From Neobacillus sp. FSL H8-0543 (GTDB lineage: Bacteria; Bacillota; Bacilli; Bacillales; Cytobacillaceae): 64,000 nt of DNA. How positions within the stretch are numbered: the stretch's first letter is position 1; each line of letters starts with the position of its first letter. Positions 1-8,235 of this stretch are shown in pieces. Made by a program: the position numbers and the translations under genes. The stretch is taken from assembly GCF_038592905.1 (NCBI RefSeq), contig NZ_CP151943.1, forward strand, positions 3,050,501 through 3,114,500, read 5' to 3'. The notes under the pieces are model-generated. The model was not told the DNA's origin, did not search any database, and worked only from the letters and a program-made list of their open reading frames with translations.

Positions 1-1059
1 ATGTTAGCAACGAAGATAGGCTCATGGGTAATTAATAAAATTGCCTCGTTCTTTAACTGGTTGATTACTTGTGCAAACGAAGGAATTTCATTTGTATTTC
101 CTTCTGTTATGGCTAACGAGTATGTGGATTTCTTTTTTAGTGCGTTAATGCCAATTATCTTCATTATTACGTTCTTTGATATTCTAACCTACTTTGGAAT
201 CTTAACGTGGATTATGGATAAAGTAGGCTGGCTTATTTCAAAGGTTTCGGGATTGCCTAAGCTTGAGAGTTTCTTCTCGATACAGATGATGTTTCTTGGA
301 AACACAGAAGCGCTGGCAGTTATCCGGCAGCAATTATCGGTATTGAAGGAACAAAGGCTGCTAACCTTCGGAATTATGAGTATGAGTAGCATCAGCGGAT
401 CGATCATTGGCGCTTATTTAACAATGGTTCCAGCGACATATGTATTTGTTGCTATTCCGTTAAATTGTTTGAACGCGCTACTAATTGCCAATATACTAAA
501 TCCTGTTGATGTGACTAAAGAAGAAGACATCGTTTATGTACCAAATAAAAGCGAGAAGAAGGATTTCTTTTCAACCATCTCAAACAGTATGCTTGTTGGA
601 ATTAATATGGTCATCGTCATAACGGCCATGGTCATTGGATATGTTGCTTTAACCGCTGCCGTTAATGGCATTTTAGGATTTGTGGTAAATGGTTTGACCA
701 TCCAAAAAATATTCGCAATTATTTTTAGCCCATTTGCGTTCTTACTTGGCTTATCTGGAGAAGATGCTATGTATGTTGCTCAATTAATGGGAATTAAGCT
801 AGCAACAAATGAATTTGTTGCGATGATGGATTTAAAGGGGAAAATAAATGATCTTGCCCCTCATACCGTTGCTGTTGCTGTCACTTTCTTAACTTCATTT
901 GCCAATTTTAGTACAGTGGGTATGATTTATGGAACGTTTAATTCAACCCTAAGTGAAGAAAAATCAACCATTATTGGGAAAAATGTTTGGAAGTTATTGG
1001 TAAGTGGAATAGGTGTGTCATTATTAAGTGCGATGATTGTTGGATTATTCGTTTGGTAA
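1..1059 (+). CDS. NupC-type concentrative nucleoside transporter (5' truncated by window edge)
   Basis: Integral membrane protein of the CNT family, which imports nucleosides using an ion gradient. The 352 visible residues are mostly hydrophobic helices and carry family landmarks: a re-entrant segment with the GNTEAL motif (near residue 100), a GAYLTMVPA stretch and a C-terminal SFANFSTVGMI segment, as in Bacillus NupC. Bacillus NupC proteins are roughly 400 aa, so about 40-50 N-terminal residues probably lie left of the window and the ATG at base 1 is likely an internal Met. The original terminator of this gene has been split by the insertion sequence just downstream. The family assignment is secure; the substrate is inferred. 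Confidence 0.85.
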   Translation: MLATKIGSWVINKIASFFNWLITCANEGISFVFPSVMANEYVDFFFSALMPIIFIITFFDILTYFGILTWIMDKVGWLISKVSGLPKLESFFSIQMMFLGNTEALAVIRQQLSVLKEQRLLTFGIMSMSSISGSIIGAYLTMVPATYVFVAIPLNCLNALLIANILNPVDVTKEEDIVYVPNKSEKKDFFSTISNSMLVGINMVIVITAMVIGYVALTAAVNGILGFVVNGLTIQKIFAIIFSPFAFLLGLSGEDAMYVAQLMGIKLATNEFVAMMDLKGKINDLAPHTVAVAVTFLTSFANFSTVGMIYGTFNSTLSEEKSTIIGKNVWKLLVSGIGVSLLSAMIVGLFVW

Positions 1060-1185
1060 CGAGTAGATTTCACACTCTCTTAACTAGGTAATATAATATA
1101 AAGTAAAAAGCCCAATTTCCTTTATTGCGGAATGTACTGCACCCCAAAAGTTAGAGTAAAATCTATACTTTTGGGGTGTATTTTT

Positions 1186-1620
1186 ATGGCTAAATATAGT
1201 CAGGAATTTAAGTTAATAGTCGTCAAAGAATATCAAGAAGGAAAATTAGGATATGAACGTTTAGCTAAAAAATACGACATGAAGGACTTTTCACAAATTA
1301 GGAGATGGGTAAAAGTACACGAGAAATACGGTGTGGAAGGTTTAAAGAGGAAGAAACATAAGGAAAGATATTCTGTTCAATTTAAGCTAGATGTATTAAG
1401 CTTTATGAAAAGAACAGGATCTTCAGAAACTGATACAGCCCTTCAATTTGGGCTAACAAACACTCCTATGGTAGCCTCTTGGAAGAAGGCTTTCCTTGAG
1501 GGTGGTGCTGAAGCCCTGGATAGATCGAAAGGGATGACAGCCATGTCTGATAAAGATAAGAACAGTAAAAATAAACAATCCGAAGAGAAAGAAATGACGT
1601 ATGAACAAAAGTTGGAGTGA
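1186..1620 (+). CDS. IS3-family transposase OrfA (helix-turn-helix subunit), ends at a premature TGA
   Basis: A 144-aa basic protein with two helix-turn-helix segments (approx. residues 5-50 and 60-105, with RRWVKVHEKYG typical of IS150-type OrfA). It would bind the IS ends. The ATG at 1186 follows the left inverted repeat. The frame stops at TGA 1618-1620 exactly where a leucine-zipper coiled coil (ENELLRLEVE) normally continues. Reading past the TGA in the same frame leads straight into OrfB, and the usual OrfA tail (LKKLRAF...KHKQRYHSN) is found in another frame over 1651-1731. This arrangement suggests point mutations in this copy. Confidence 0.8.
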   Translation: MAKYSQEFKLIVVKEYQEGKLGYERLAKKYDMKDFSQIRRWVKVHEKYGVEGLKRKKHKERYSVQFKLDVLSFMKRTGSSETDTALQFGLTNTPMVASWKKAFLEGGAEALDRSKGMTAMSDKDKNSKNKQSEEKEMTYEQKLE

Positions 1621-1767
1621 GAAAACGAACTTCTGCGTTTAGAGGTAGAAATACTTAAAAAAGTTGCGAGCTTTTCAGATGGATCCGGAAGGCTATCTCG
1701 AAAAGCACAAGCAGCGTTATCATTCGAACTCAAAGAAAACTTCAAATTAAAAGATGTTTTACTCAAG

Positions 1768-2577
1768 GTGGGTATTCCTGAAGCTACCTACCATTATCAT
1801 ATAAAAATGATGAAGAAGGAAAATCCGAATCAGGGACTTGAAGAAGTGATTCAATCCATTTTTGAGGAACATAAAGGCAATTATGGTTACCGTCGCATCC
1901 TTCTGGAATTGAGAAACCGTGGGCAAAAAGTGAATCATAAGAAGGTTCAACGCATTATGAATAAACTCGGACTCAAAGGGGATAAATTCAGGAGAAAATC
2001 GCGCAAGTATAGTTCTTACAAAGGAACGACTGGAAAAGTTGCCGAAAATCTTATCAACCGCCGTTTTAACACAAATGTGTGTCATCAAAAATTAACCACA
2101 GATATTACAGAATTCAAGTGTTCTGACGGTGTAAAATTGTATCTAAGCCCAATTATGGATATGTTCAATGGTGAAATTCTTTCTTATGGGACGAGTATGC
2201 GTCCAACCTTAGAATTAGCGATCAAACCACTCGAGGAAGCATTAGAAATTGTAAAGGATTCAAAATATAGAACCACTATACATTCTGATCAAGGGTGGCA
2301 TTATCAACATAATACATGGGTAAATAAGCTTAAGGAAAATAAGGTGTTCCAGAGTATGTCTCGAAAAGGGAACTGTTTAGATAATTCACCAATGGAGAAC
2401 TTTTTTGGATTAATGAAACAAGAAATGTATTACGGGGAAGCGCTGTGCCCATTTGAGGAATTAAAAATGAAAATTGAAGAATATATCGCTTATTATAATA
2501 ACAAGCGTATAAAGAAAAAATTGGCAGGCATGAGTCCGGTTCAATACCGTTTCCATACCAGCCAATTAGCTGCTTAA
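1768..2577 (+). CDS. IS3-family transposase OrfB (DDE integrase core)
   Basis: rve/DDE-type recombinase carrying out cleavage and strand transfer as an OrfAB fusion. An N-terminal HTH_21 segment (KGNYGYRRILLELR) is followed by the catalytic core. The three acidic residues are visible in TTDITEF (D), IHSDQGWHY (D) and NSPMENFFG (E). The open frame extends upstream to 1621 without a stop, so the 1768 GTG is only a formal start. Normally this frame is reached from OrfA by -1 slippage at an A6G run (1652-1658). Here OrfA and OrfB are in the same frame, separated only by the TGA at 1618, so activity of this copy is doubtful although the catalytic core is intact. Confidence 0.85.
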   Translation: MGIPEATYHYHIKMMKKENPNQGLEEVIQSIFEEHKGNYGYRRILLELRNRGQKVNHKKVQRIMNKLGLKGDKFRRKSRKYSSYKGTTGKVAENLINRRFNTNVCHQKLTTDITEFKCSDGVKLYLSPIMDMFNGEILSYGTSMRPTLELAIKPLEEALEIVKDSKYRTTIHSDQGWHYQHNTWVNKLKENKVFQSMSRKGNCLDNSPMENFFGLMKQEMYYGEALCPFEELKMKIEEYIAYYNNKRIKKKLAGMSPVQYRFHTSQLAA

Positions 2578-2717
2578 TATAAAACTCTAACTTTTGGGGG
2601 TCACATCAGAAGTTGGGCTTTTTTTTCCTTATTTTACTTGGATCCTCAACAATTATGAGTACCCCCACTTCAATGGAAGCTTAGTGCTCTCCTTTTTAGA
2701 TTTAGTATATAAGACAT

Positions 2718-2752
2718 GAAAAACGCTGTTGAATGTTATCAACAGCGTTTTC
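2718..2752 (-). terminator. Rho-independent terminator of the methyltransferase gene
   Basis: Inverted repeat AAACGCTGTT/AACAGCGTTT with a 10-nt loop. On the minus strand the stem is followed by a T-run, just past the stop of the minus-strand methyltransferase. Confidence 0.75.
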
Positions 2753-2765
2753 TATAGAGGTTTTT

Positions 2766-3464
2766 TTATTTTTTTGCAGTGTGTGCAATCCACCCTCCAA
2801 AAAGGGTGGTAGAGAAAAATTGGGTGATTCGTTCAAATCCAGTTTGTACTAAAAGTTCTTCGATTTGGTTGGCAGATATAAATGATAGTTCCCGAACGGA
2901 TTCTTCCATTTCATCGACATCTTCTTGCGTTAAATCGGTTAAATCCTGCCATATCGATTTCCATAATTTCATCCGTTCATCAAATTCTGGGTTGGATTGG
3001 TCTCCAAACATCGTAACAAGAGCAAAAGGTGAACCCGGTTTTAATTGTTCTCTCACTGTGCTTAATAAACTGCGTTTTTCTTCTATTGTTTCAACAAAGT
3101 GGAGAACAAGTAAGCATGAGGCGGCATCGAATGTATCCGTAAATTCAATTTGTTCAATTGTTCCAGTATGAATGGATACGCGATCGTCTATTCCTTCACT
3201 CTTGGCTTTCTGCAATGCTACCTCTAGCATGTCTTCAGACGGATCAATACCTATAAAGGACCATGTTGGATTTGCTGTTCCAAATGTCACAAATTCATTT
3301 CCGCCCCCAGCGCCAATGACTAATACATTTGCTGAGTCTTTAACATTTGCACGAAAGAAGGACTGGACCATTTGGAACATCGCATCATATGTAGGCATAG
3401 CACGTCTTATACCAGTATCATATTCTCTTGCCATTTCCATATTCATCTCTAAATCTTCATCCAT
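2766..3464 (-). CDS. Class I SAM-dependent methyltransferase
   Basis: A 232-aa cytosolic Rossmann-fold methyltransferase. Motif I is VLVIGAGGGNEF (approx. residues 47-58), the acidic ribose-binding residue follows in FIGIDPSEDML, and motif IV is in FDAASCLLVLHF. The C-terminal FERITQFFSTTLFGGWI resembles small-molecule methyltransferases of Bacillus. A strong AAGGAGGT lies 8 nt upstream of the ATG. Stand-alone gene with its own terminator; the substrate cannot be deduced. Confidence 0.85.
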   Translation of the reverse strand: MDEDLEMNMEMAREYDTGIRRAMPTYDAMFQMVQSFFRANVKDSANVLVIGAGGGNEFVTFGTANPTWSFIGIDPSEDMLEVALQKAKSEGIDDRVSIHTGTIEQIEFTDTFDAASCLLVLHFVETIEEKRSLLSTVREQLKPGSPFALVTMFGDQSNPEFDERMKLWKSIWQDLTDLTQEDVDEMEESVRELSFISANQIEELLVQTGFERITQFFSTTLFGGWIAHTAKK

Positions 3465-3652
3465 TTTTTTGCTACCTCCTTAAGATTGCTTGAATATTAT
3501 TATACAAAGAATACCATCGCGAAAGGGACTCATATAGCATTTGGAAATAAATTTATGGTACTTGGTACAAATCTAATGCTATCCATATATTTTATATAGA
3601 TACATGAAGGGCATTTTTTGTATCACATACCAAATGAAATAGGTGAGGACAA

Positions 3653-3871
3653 ATGTTTGTAGTGCATTTTTTCGAGAATAAAAAGCTCTTGTTAGTTCAG
3701 CTGCGTAATCAGGTTCCAGCCGTAGGGGAAGATATAAAAATTAAAGGACGTAAAGGTAAAGTATCAGATGTTAATAGTGTGGATGAAAAAAATATTCAAG
3801 TACAAATTCTCATAGAAAAAGTGATTAATAAAAATAAGCTTGTTGTCGATCCAAAAAAGAAAAGAAGGTAA
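3653..3871 (+). CDS. Conserved small basic protein, unknown function
   Basis: A 72-aa, lysine-rich, probably cytosolic protein with no signal peptide or membrane segment. The central KIKGRKGKVSDV pattern suggests a small beta-barrel (KOW/SH3-like) fold, but this is only an impression. The ATG at 3653 follows GGTGAGGAC. A terminator hairpin begins about 20 nt after the stop, so this is a monocistronic unit. I do not recognise a named family. Confidence 0.65.
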   Translation: MFVVHFFENKKLLLVQLRNQVPAVGEDIKIKGRKGKVSDVNSVDEKNIQVQILIEKVINKNKLVVDPKKKRR

Positions 3872-3891
3872 GTTGGGTTAAAATAAAAGAG

Positions 3892-3929
3892 AACGTCCAT
3901 GTTAGATTTGGCTAACATGGGCGTTTTTT
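3892..3929 (+). terminator. Rho-independent terminator
   Basis: Stem AACGTCCATGTTAG/CTAACATGGGCGTT followed by TTTTTT, behind the 72-aa gene. Confidence 0.85.
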
Positions 3930-3995
3930 AGTATCATTTTTGTAACAACAATTAAAACGGTCGGTATCGAGCGAAGATGTGTAGGGGGATATGTT

Positions 3996-4541
3996 GTGCT
4001 TAATGTTGAGATAAGAAGGCCAAGAATAGAGGACTCTAAAGAGTTAAATGGACTTTTTAGAACGGTGATAACGGATACGTTTATTAAAGAAGGCATTGGA
4101 GATAAATTGGACGATATGGAAGAGGAAATCCGAAGCAAGAAAGCCTATTTAAAAAGTGACTTTGAAAGTAATGGGGAGAAAAGATATTTTCTGATTGCTT
4201 TAGCCGGCGGTAAGATTATTGGTTCCATCGAAAATGGTCCCTCGAGTGAGCTCATTCGTAAATGTACAGATAGTGCTTTAAAAGAGCTAAATGAGGTTGG
4301 TACAGTATTTGTACATCCGGAGTACCAATGGAAGGGGGTAGGAAGTTTTCTTTTAAATAAAATGTATTTAAATTTGCGGAATAACGGTATCGATGAATTT
4401 TGTTTAGATAGTGGATATGTTCGTGCACAAACCATTTGGACAAAGAAATTTGGAGTTCCTGATTATTTGTTAATGGATTATTGGGGTGAAGGATTTCCTC
4501 ATATGATATGGAGACTCAAGGTCGATGATCTATTGAAATAG
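3996..4541 (+). CDS. GNAT family N-acetyltransferase
   Basis: A 181-aa cytosolic acyl-CoA N-acyltransferase. The N-terminal IRRPRIEDSKELNGLF is the usual GNAT beta1-alpha1, VGTVFVHPEYQWKGVGSFLL contains the motif A acetyl-CoA loop (Q-x-x-G-x-G/S type), and the C-terminal segment with GYVRAQTIWTKKFG corresponds to the motif B helix. The start is GTG at 3996 with GTAGGGGGA six bases upstream. Substrate unknown. Confidence 0.85.
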   Translation: MLNVEIRRPRIEDSKELNGLFRTVITDTFIKEGIGDKLDDMEEEIRSKKAYLKSDFESNGEKRYFLIALAGGKIIGSIENGPSSELIRKCTDSALKELNEVGTVFVHPEYQWKGVGSFLLNKMYLNLRNNGIDEFCLDSGYVRAQTIWTKKFGVPDYLLMDYWGEGFPHMIWRLKVDDLLK

Positions 4542-4855
4542 ACCGTCCCCAGCCTTGTAAAAATATTGGAAGAGTGATAGCTTTACTTACTATTGTCGGT
4601 CCCGTACTTTTTCTTCTATATACCTTCCTCCGAGCTATAATTTTTTTTCTCCTGTAGCCTAATCTTTATACTGGGGATAGTGGTGACAGACACCGTGTTA
4701 CTAGGTTGGTTCGCTGCGGCGATTTTTTCTTTGTGGAGCTAACGGGAAAGGTTAGTGAAGTAATTGTTTTGAAGATTGTCACATCATTAGAAAGATAAAT
4801 ATTGTATAACAATAGTATACTGCCTTTTTAATTTATTCTAGGAGAACTTAAAGAG
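4542..4855 (+). other. Intergenic stretch with repeat fragments, no gene seen
   Basis: No convincing coding region. GGTGACAGACACC near 4682-4694 resembles the GGTGCCTGTCACC repeat seen near 17.1 kb. A small dyad CTAACGGGAAAGGTTAG (about 4739-4755) is also present. The end of the stretch carries AGGAGAAC, the probable ribosome binding site of the next gene. Confidence 0.4.
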
Positions 4856-5134
4856 ATGAATATAGTTAAGTTTTTTATTTATCAAGTCTTATTAACTTTT
4901 ATCGGGATAACAAATAATCTCTTCTTTAGCTTTTTAAATGAATTAACTCTCTTTGAATATAAGTTTGTTTTATCCTTAGTCAAGGTACCTATTACTATGT
5001 TAATACTCTATTTTATCTTTAGATTATATTATTTATTAAATATGAAATTACGATACAAGATATTAATCCATATATCTGCTTTTATTGTCGGATTCGTAAT
5101 TTTAGGATTATTATCGGGAAGTATAAAGGCTTAA
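4856..5134 (+). CDS. Small membrane protein, unknown
   Basis: A 92-aa hydrophobic protein with about three predicted membrane segments (residues 3-22, 35-60, 68-90), linked by short basic loops. The ATG at 4856 follows AGGAGAACTTAAAGAG. Very AT-rich, like the next gene, suggesting a recently acquired or fast-evolving pair. No family recognised. Confidence 0.55.
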   Translation: MNIVKFFIYQVLLTFIGITNNLFFSFLNELTLFEYKFVLSLVKVPITMLILYFIFRLYYLLNMKLRYKILIHISAFIVGFVILGLLSGSIKA

Positions 5135-5184
5135 AAGATGAATCTGGTTGGTAAAAAATAAGTATTTGGATGTGAAATACTGAA

Positions 5185-5475
5185 GTGGATTTATTTGAAT
5201 CGATTTTTCCTTTTGTCGGAATAATCATACCCCTCATTTATGTTATATTCTCTAAAAATAATAAGAGATTAAAAATACTTGTTTTATTTGTAATTCTGGC
5301 TGTTTACTGGGTTTACTATTTTATAGGTTACCTGTTTAACAATAATATTTTAAATGCTATAACTTTCCATAAAAATGGTTTCACGATCAATATTATTGGC
5401 TTTTTTGTATTAATTACTACTTCAGTTTTAGTTATATATTTTATCCAAAAGTATGTAGACAAAAAAAATAAGTAG
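5185..5475 (+). CDS. Small membrane protein, unknown
   Basis: A 96-aa protein with three hydrophobic segments (residues 5-22, 27-48, 65-87) and a lysine-rich C-terminus. The GTG at 5185 is a guess: no clear Shine-Dalgarno lies before it. It follows the previous membrane gene by 50 bp in the same direction and shares its AT richness. A bidirectional terminator lies downstream. Confidence 0.45.
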   Translation: MDLFESIFPFVGIIIPLIYVIFSKNNKRLKILVLFVILAVYWVYYFIGYLFNNNILNAITFHKNGFTINIIGFFVLITTSVLVIYFIQKYVDKKNK

Positions 5476-5529
5476 ACCTTGTTCAACTACCAGGGGCTTT
5501 AGTAAAATAAGAAATAATAATAAAATACA

Positions 5530-5561
5530 AAAAACACCGTTGCTAATTACGGTGTCTTTTT
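5530..5561 (+). terminator. Bidirectional terminator
   Basis: AAAAACACCGT-ATTAGC-type loop-ACGGTGTCTTTTT: T-rich on one strand, A-rich before the stem on the other. It lies between a plus-strand and a minus-strand gene that converge. Confidence 0.75.
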
Positions 5562-5662
5562 GTGTGCGATTTAACCTGCTAATTCCCCAACTATTTTAAG
5601 TTTTGTACTTCAAAACAAAACCCGTTACATAAAAAGGGGTTTTCGCTATTTTTGAAAGTCCC

Positions 5663-7231
5663 TTAGATAATATAAGGGCCAAAGAATATCGTGATTAGAA
5701 AGATGTGAATACCAACAAAATAAAGGATTCTTACCGTTCCATCCCAATCATTTATTCGTTTTGTAAGATTCGTTAGCCATAAAGCGATAAGAGCAAATAT
5801 TATCATATAAAAATATGCGCTGCCGTTAAAGGTTAAATAAGCCGGTGCATTGATATAAATGTTATCTACAAAAACTTGATTTTTTCCAACTGCTGCTGCT
5901 ATAGCGTATAATCCAATTCCAGTATAATATATCCACTTAGGATCATGATTAAGTATTCTACTTTTGAACATATACATTAACACAACAAATAATAATGGCC
6001 AGATATACCATACAAAAGAAATGGCGACAGCAAAAAAGGAGGATGTTGCCATTCCCATTGTTTTACCAAGGGAGTTTAGCCAATCATCTTGACTTAACTC
6101 GATCACCTTACTAATAGCAGCAAGATTAGCTGATGAAATATTTATCCTATTTCCATCTGGATCTAAATCCAGCCAAGCAATGGTTTCTTCATTAACCCAT
6201 TGCGGATTGGTTGAAATATAAGGTGTATTACTTCGTCGTTCGGTTGATGTTGTCCCATCTTCATTTATTTCTGCCTTATAAATATTAAAAGCCGTACGAT
6301 CATTATACTGGGTTTCAGTCTGCCCGTTTGCTTGAAATAATAAAGTGGGCATCCCATTGTTATAAGTTAGAACGACATTAGAAACCTCAGTCAAATTGTT
6401 ATTCCCTGCTGGATCCCGTAAAACTAACTCGTTAACAGGCGGTTGGTTTTTATTTGTAACCGTTGTTTGCATAAAATAGTTAAAAAACTCTGGATTACCT
6501 TGAGTTAATACAAGCTCTTCCAGTATCAACAATGCTAATTTTTGATCATTCAATGCAAAGGATATATCGTTGACAACTTTGCCTGGTTCTACTGGAATGG
6601 TCGATTGATATAAGGTGTTAATTTTTCCATCGGTTAATTGGTGAAGTGTGATATCAACTCCATTTAACACGGATGAATAAGCTAATATATTTATTCCATC
6701 TTCATTTTCTTGTGGAGTGATATCCACCTCTTTTAGATCAATATCCATAATTCTTTGTGATTTCAAATTTTCTGGATTAAGCTGATAAAGTACATTTTCT
6801 TTTACATAAAGAATGGTGGTCTCCAAAGGATAGAATTTCTCAACATCAGTGATAATGGTATTTTTATCTTTATCATAAATATTTGTAAAATCAAAATAGA
6901 TGATTTTATCGTCTTGCTGGTATAGTTGTGTCCATTTATCTACTGGAATGTCATAGGTTTCCGTGTCTTTTACAATAAAATCTTTGCCCAATCTTGTTGT
7001 TGCCAAATTTCCATCTTCAAATCTGGTGATAAGAAACTCTCCATCTTCTGTCATCTTTACAGGAGGAAGTTTATTTAAATTGGTCTCACCAATTAATAAT
7101 GCTCTACTCCAATCAGGTTCAGGCGGCTCCGTCACTTTCATAAAGTTTTGATAAAACAATAAAGCTAATCCCAAAAATAGGATGACCACAGGTATAACCC
7201 AATAAAACTGTTTTAATAGATTTCTGTTCAT
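5663..7231 (-). CDS. Multi-pass membrane protein with large extracytoplasmic domain, unknown
   Basis: 522 aa from the ATG at 7231, which has GGGGGT just upstream; an upstream in-frame Met would lie in the promoter region. The N-terminal membrane anchor (approx. residues 9-28) is followed by about 380 hydrophilic residues rich in beta-strand-like repeats (possibly a propeller, inferred from repeated D/N-rich turns), then four hydrophobic helices in the last 120 residues. The likely topology is one long outside domain held by both ends. No catalytic motif seen and no family recognised. Confidence 0.7.
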   Translation of the reverse strand: MNRNLLKQFYWVIPVVILFLGLALLFYQNFMKVTEPPEPDWSRALLIGETNLNKLPPVKMTEDGEFLITRFEDGNLATTRLGKDFIVKDTETYDIPVDKWTQLYQQDDKIIYFDFTNIYDKDKNTIITDVEKFYPLETTILYVKENVLYQLNPENLKSQRIMDIDLKEVDITPQENEDGINILAYSSVLNGVDITLHQLTDGKINTLYQSTIPVEPGKVVNDISFALNDQKLALLILEELVLTQGNPEFFNYFMQTTVTNKNQPPVNELVLRDPAGNNNLTEVSNVVLTYNNGMPTLLFQANGQTETQYNDRTAFNIYKAEINEDGTTSTERRSNTPYISTNPQWVNEETIAWLDLDPDGNRINISSANLAAISKVIELSQDDWLNSLGKTMGMATSSFFAVAISFVWYIWPLLFVVLMYMFKSRILNHDPKWIYYTGIGLYAIAAAVGKNQVFVDNIYINAPAYLTFNGSAYFYMIIFALIALWLTNLTKRINDWDGTVRILYFVGIHIFLITIFFGPYII

Positions 7232-7375
7232 GATAGACCCCCATGTTACCGATTCATATTTCTCTATTTGTATTGAATAAGTCAATGTTATCATATTTTC
7301 TGATAAAATATACTATTTCAAAATTATACTAAAGGACTGTGTTCACCTATCTTAGATGGTTGATCACGATTGGAG

Positions 7376-7414
7376 GTAAACCAAGTTGACATCCAATCCC
7401 TGATTTTGTATAGT
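7376..7414 (+). promoter_or_regulatory. Sigma-A promoter with degenerate GTCAACT-box for the MarR gene
   Basis: TTGACA (7386-7391), 17-bp spacer, TATAGT (7409-7414). The 15-mer GTAAACCAAGTTGAC at 7376-7390 matches 13 of 15 positions of the dyad GTCAACTAAGTTGAC found at the 12.2-kb promoter and overlaps the -35. This suggests autoregulation (inference). Confidence 0.6.
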
Positions 7415-7446
7415 AGGTGGCGAATAGTATGATTGGAGTGAATCGT

Positions 7447-7881
7447 TTGATTTCAAACTCTGAATTACAAAATTTAGATCTAATTGATTTATTAAGTGAG
7501 CGTCATAGTTTGGTCCGGAGAATTGCAGAGAAGGACTGGAATAATCAAAGTGAAATTCATCTTTCAAATTCTGAATGGTACATCATGGCGAGGATTTATA
7601 AAAAACAGCCGACCATTTCTTATGTGACAAAAAATGTAGAGATTTCTCGTCAGGCAATACATAAGTTTATTAAAAACCTTTCTGAAAAAGGATTAGTCGA
7701 AATCAAAAATGTTGAAAACAACAAGAAAGAAAAGTGTATTCGCTTAACAGCTTTAGGCGAAGAATGCTACGAAAAAAATGAGGCTCTTAAGGCCCGACTT
7801 GAGAATAAAATTGCAGAAAAGATAGGTATGGAGCAAGTAACAATTCTTAAAGATCTATTAAAGTTAGATTGGGAAATTTAA
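7447..7881 (+). CDS. MarR-family transcriptional regulator
   Basis: A 144-aa winged-helix regulator. The recognition region is VEISRQAIHKFIKNLSEKGLVEI followed by a wing (KNVENNKKEKCIRLTALG), flanked by dimerisation helices at both ends. I prefer TTG 7447 because GGAGTGA sits 5 nt upstream and the promoter (-10 at 7409-7414) would place the transcript start near 7421. The upstream alternatives GTG 7417 and ATG 7429 would lack a transcribed ribosome binding site. It lies directly before a drug exporter whose promoter carries the same dyad as this gene's own promoter, so it is the likely repressor of that exporter. Confidence 0.8.
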   Translation: MISNSELQNLDLIDLLSERHSLVRRIAEKDWNNQSEIHLSNSEWYIMARIYKKQPTISYVTKNVEISRQAIHKFIKNLSEKGLVEIKNVENNKKEKCIRLTALGEECYEKNEALKARLENKIAEKIGMEQVTILKDLLKLDWEI

Positions 7882-7905
7882 CTTAAACGTCTGTTAAATA
7901 GATGT

Positions 7906-7953
7906 AAAAAACCCCTGCTTTGTTCATCTAGGTGAACGAAGCGGGGGTTTTCT
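7906..7953 (+). terminator. Rho-independent terminator of marR-like gene
   Basis: AAAACCCCTGCTT / AAGCGGGGGTTTT stem with T-rich tail, 25 nt past the MarR stop. Confidence 0.85.
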
Positions 7954-8038
7954 TTATATACATTTAGTTCTAATGCCATGTCCCCAGAATATACGACCAA
8001 ATCTCCAATAGTACACCGTTGAATACTCCTGTATTTTC

Positions 8039-8115
8039 GTCAACTCAGTTGATAATAACTGAATAATAAAATATTGTCAACTCGGTTGACAATAGGAAAA
8101 AAATTTTGTTATAGT
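8039..8115 (+). promoter_or_regulatory. Promoter of the MFS exporter with two GTCAACT dyads
   Basis: -35 TTGACA (8086-8091), 18-bp spacer, -10 TATAGT (8110-8115). Two near-perfect dyads occur: GTCAACTCAGTTGAT (8039-8053) and TTGTCAACTCGGTTGACAA (8074-8092). The second covers the -35, as expected of a MarR-type repressor site. Their centres are 37 bp apart. Confidence 0.75.
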
Positions 8116-8157
8116 AGGGAAATCGGTTCGTATTTGGGAGGTACTACCGAAAGGAAC

Positions 8158-8235
8158 ATGATTGAAAATCAAAATTACAACAATTCTTTTATACAGAAAG
8201 ATATTGTTTCAAGGGGAAAAGGAGAATTTATTTAA
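8158..8235 (+). CDS. Candidate 25-aa leader peptide abutting the MFS start
   Basis: Open frame of 25 codons beginning ATG 8158 (AAGGA just upstream) and ending TAA 8233-8235, so the stop directly touches the ATG of the exporter at 8236. The exporter's own ribosome binding site (AAAAGGAGAA) lies inside this frame, so translation of the leader could control access to it. Supported only by geometry; it could also be a chance frame. Confidence 0.35.
   Translation: MIENQNYNNSFIQKDIVSRGKGEFI

Larger units (their letters stand above)
1133..2608 (+). mobile_element. IS3-family (IS150-like) insertion sequence
   Basis: The element is bounded by imperfect inverted repeats of about 25 bp. The left end reads TG..CACCCCAAAAGTTAGAGT (from 1133); the right end is its inverse, ACTCTAACTTTTGGGGGTCA..CA (to 2608). 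It is flanked by a 3-bp direct repeat GAA (1130-1132 and 2609-2611), in line with IS3-type target duplication. It encodes an HTH OrfA and a DDE integrase OrfB. The flanks AAAAGCCCAATTTC and GAAGTTGGGCTTTT look like the two arms of a terminator stem, so the insertion went into the loop of the upstream gene's terminator. Confidence 0.9.

Noticed and set aside
5663..7294. Longer start for the 522-aa membrane protein
   Set aside because: The upstream Met has no ribosome binding site, while ATG 7231 follows GGGGGT and begins directly with the membrane anchor.
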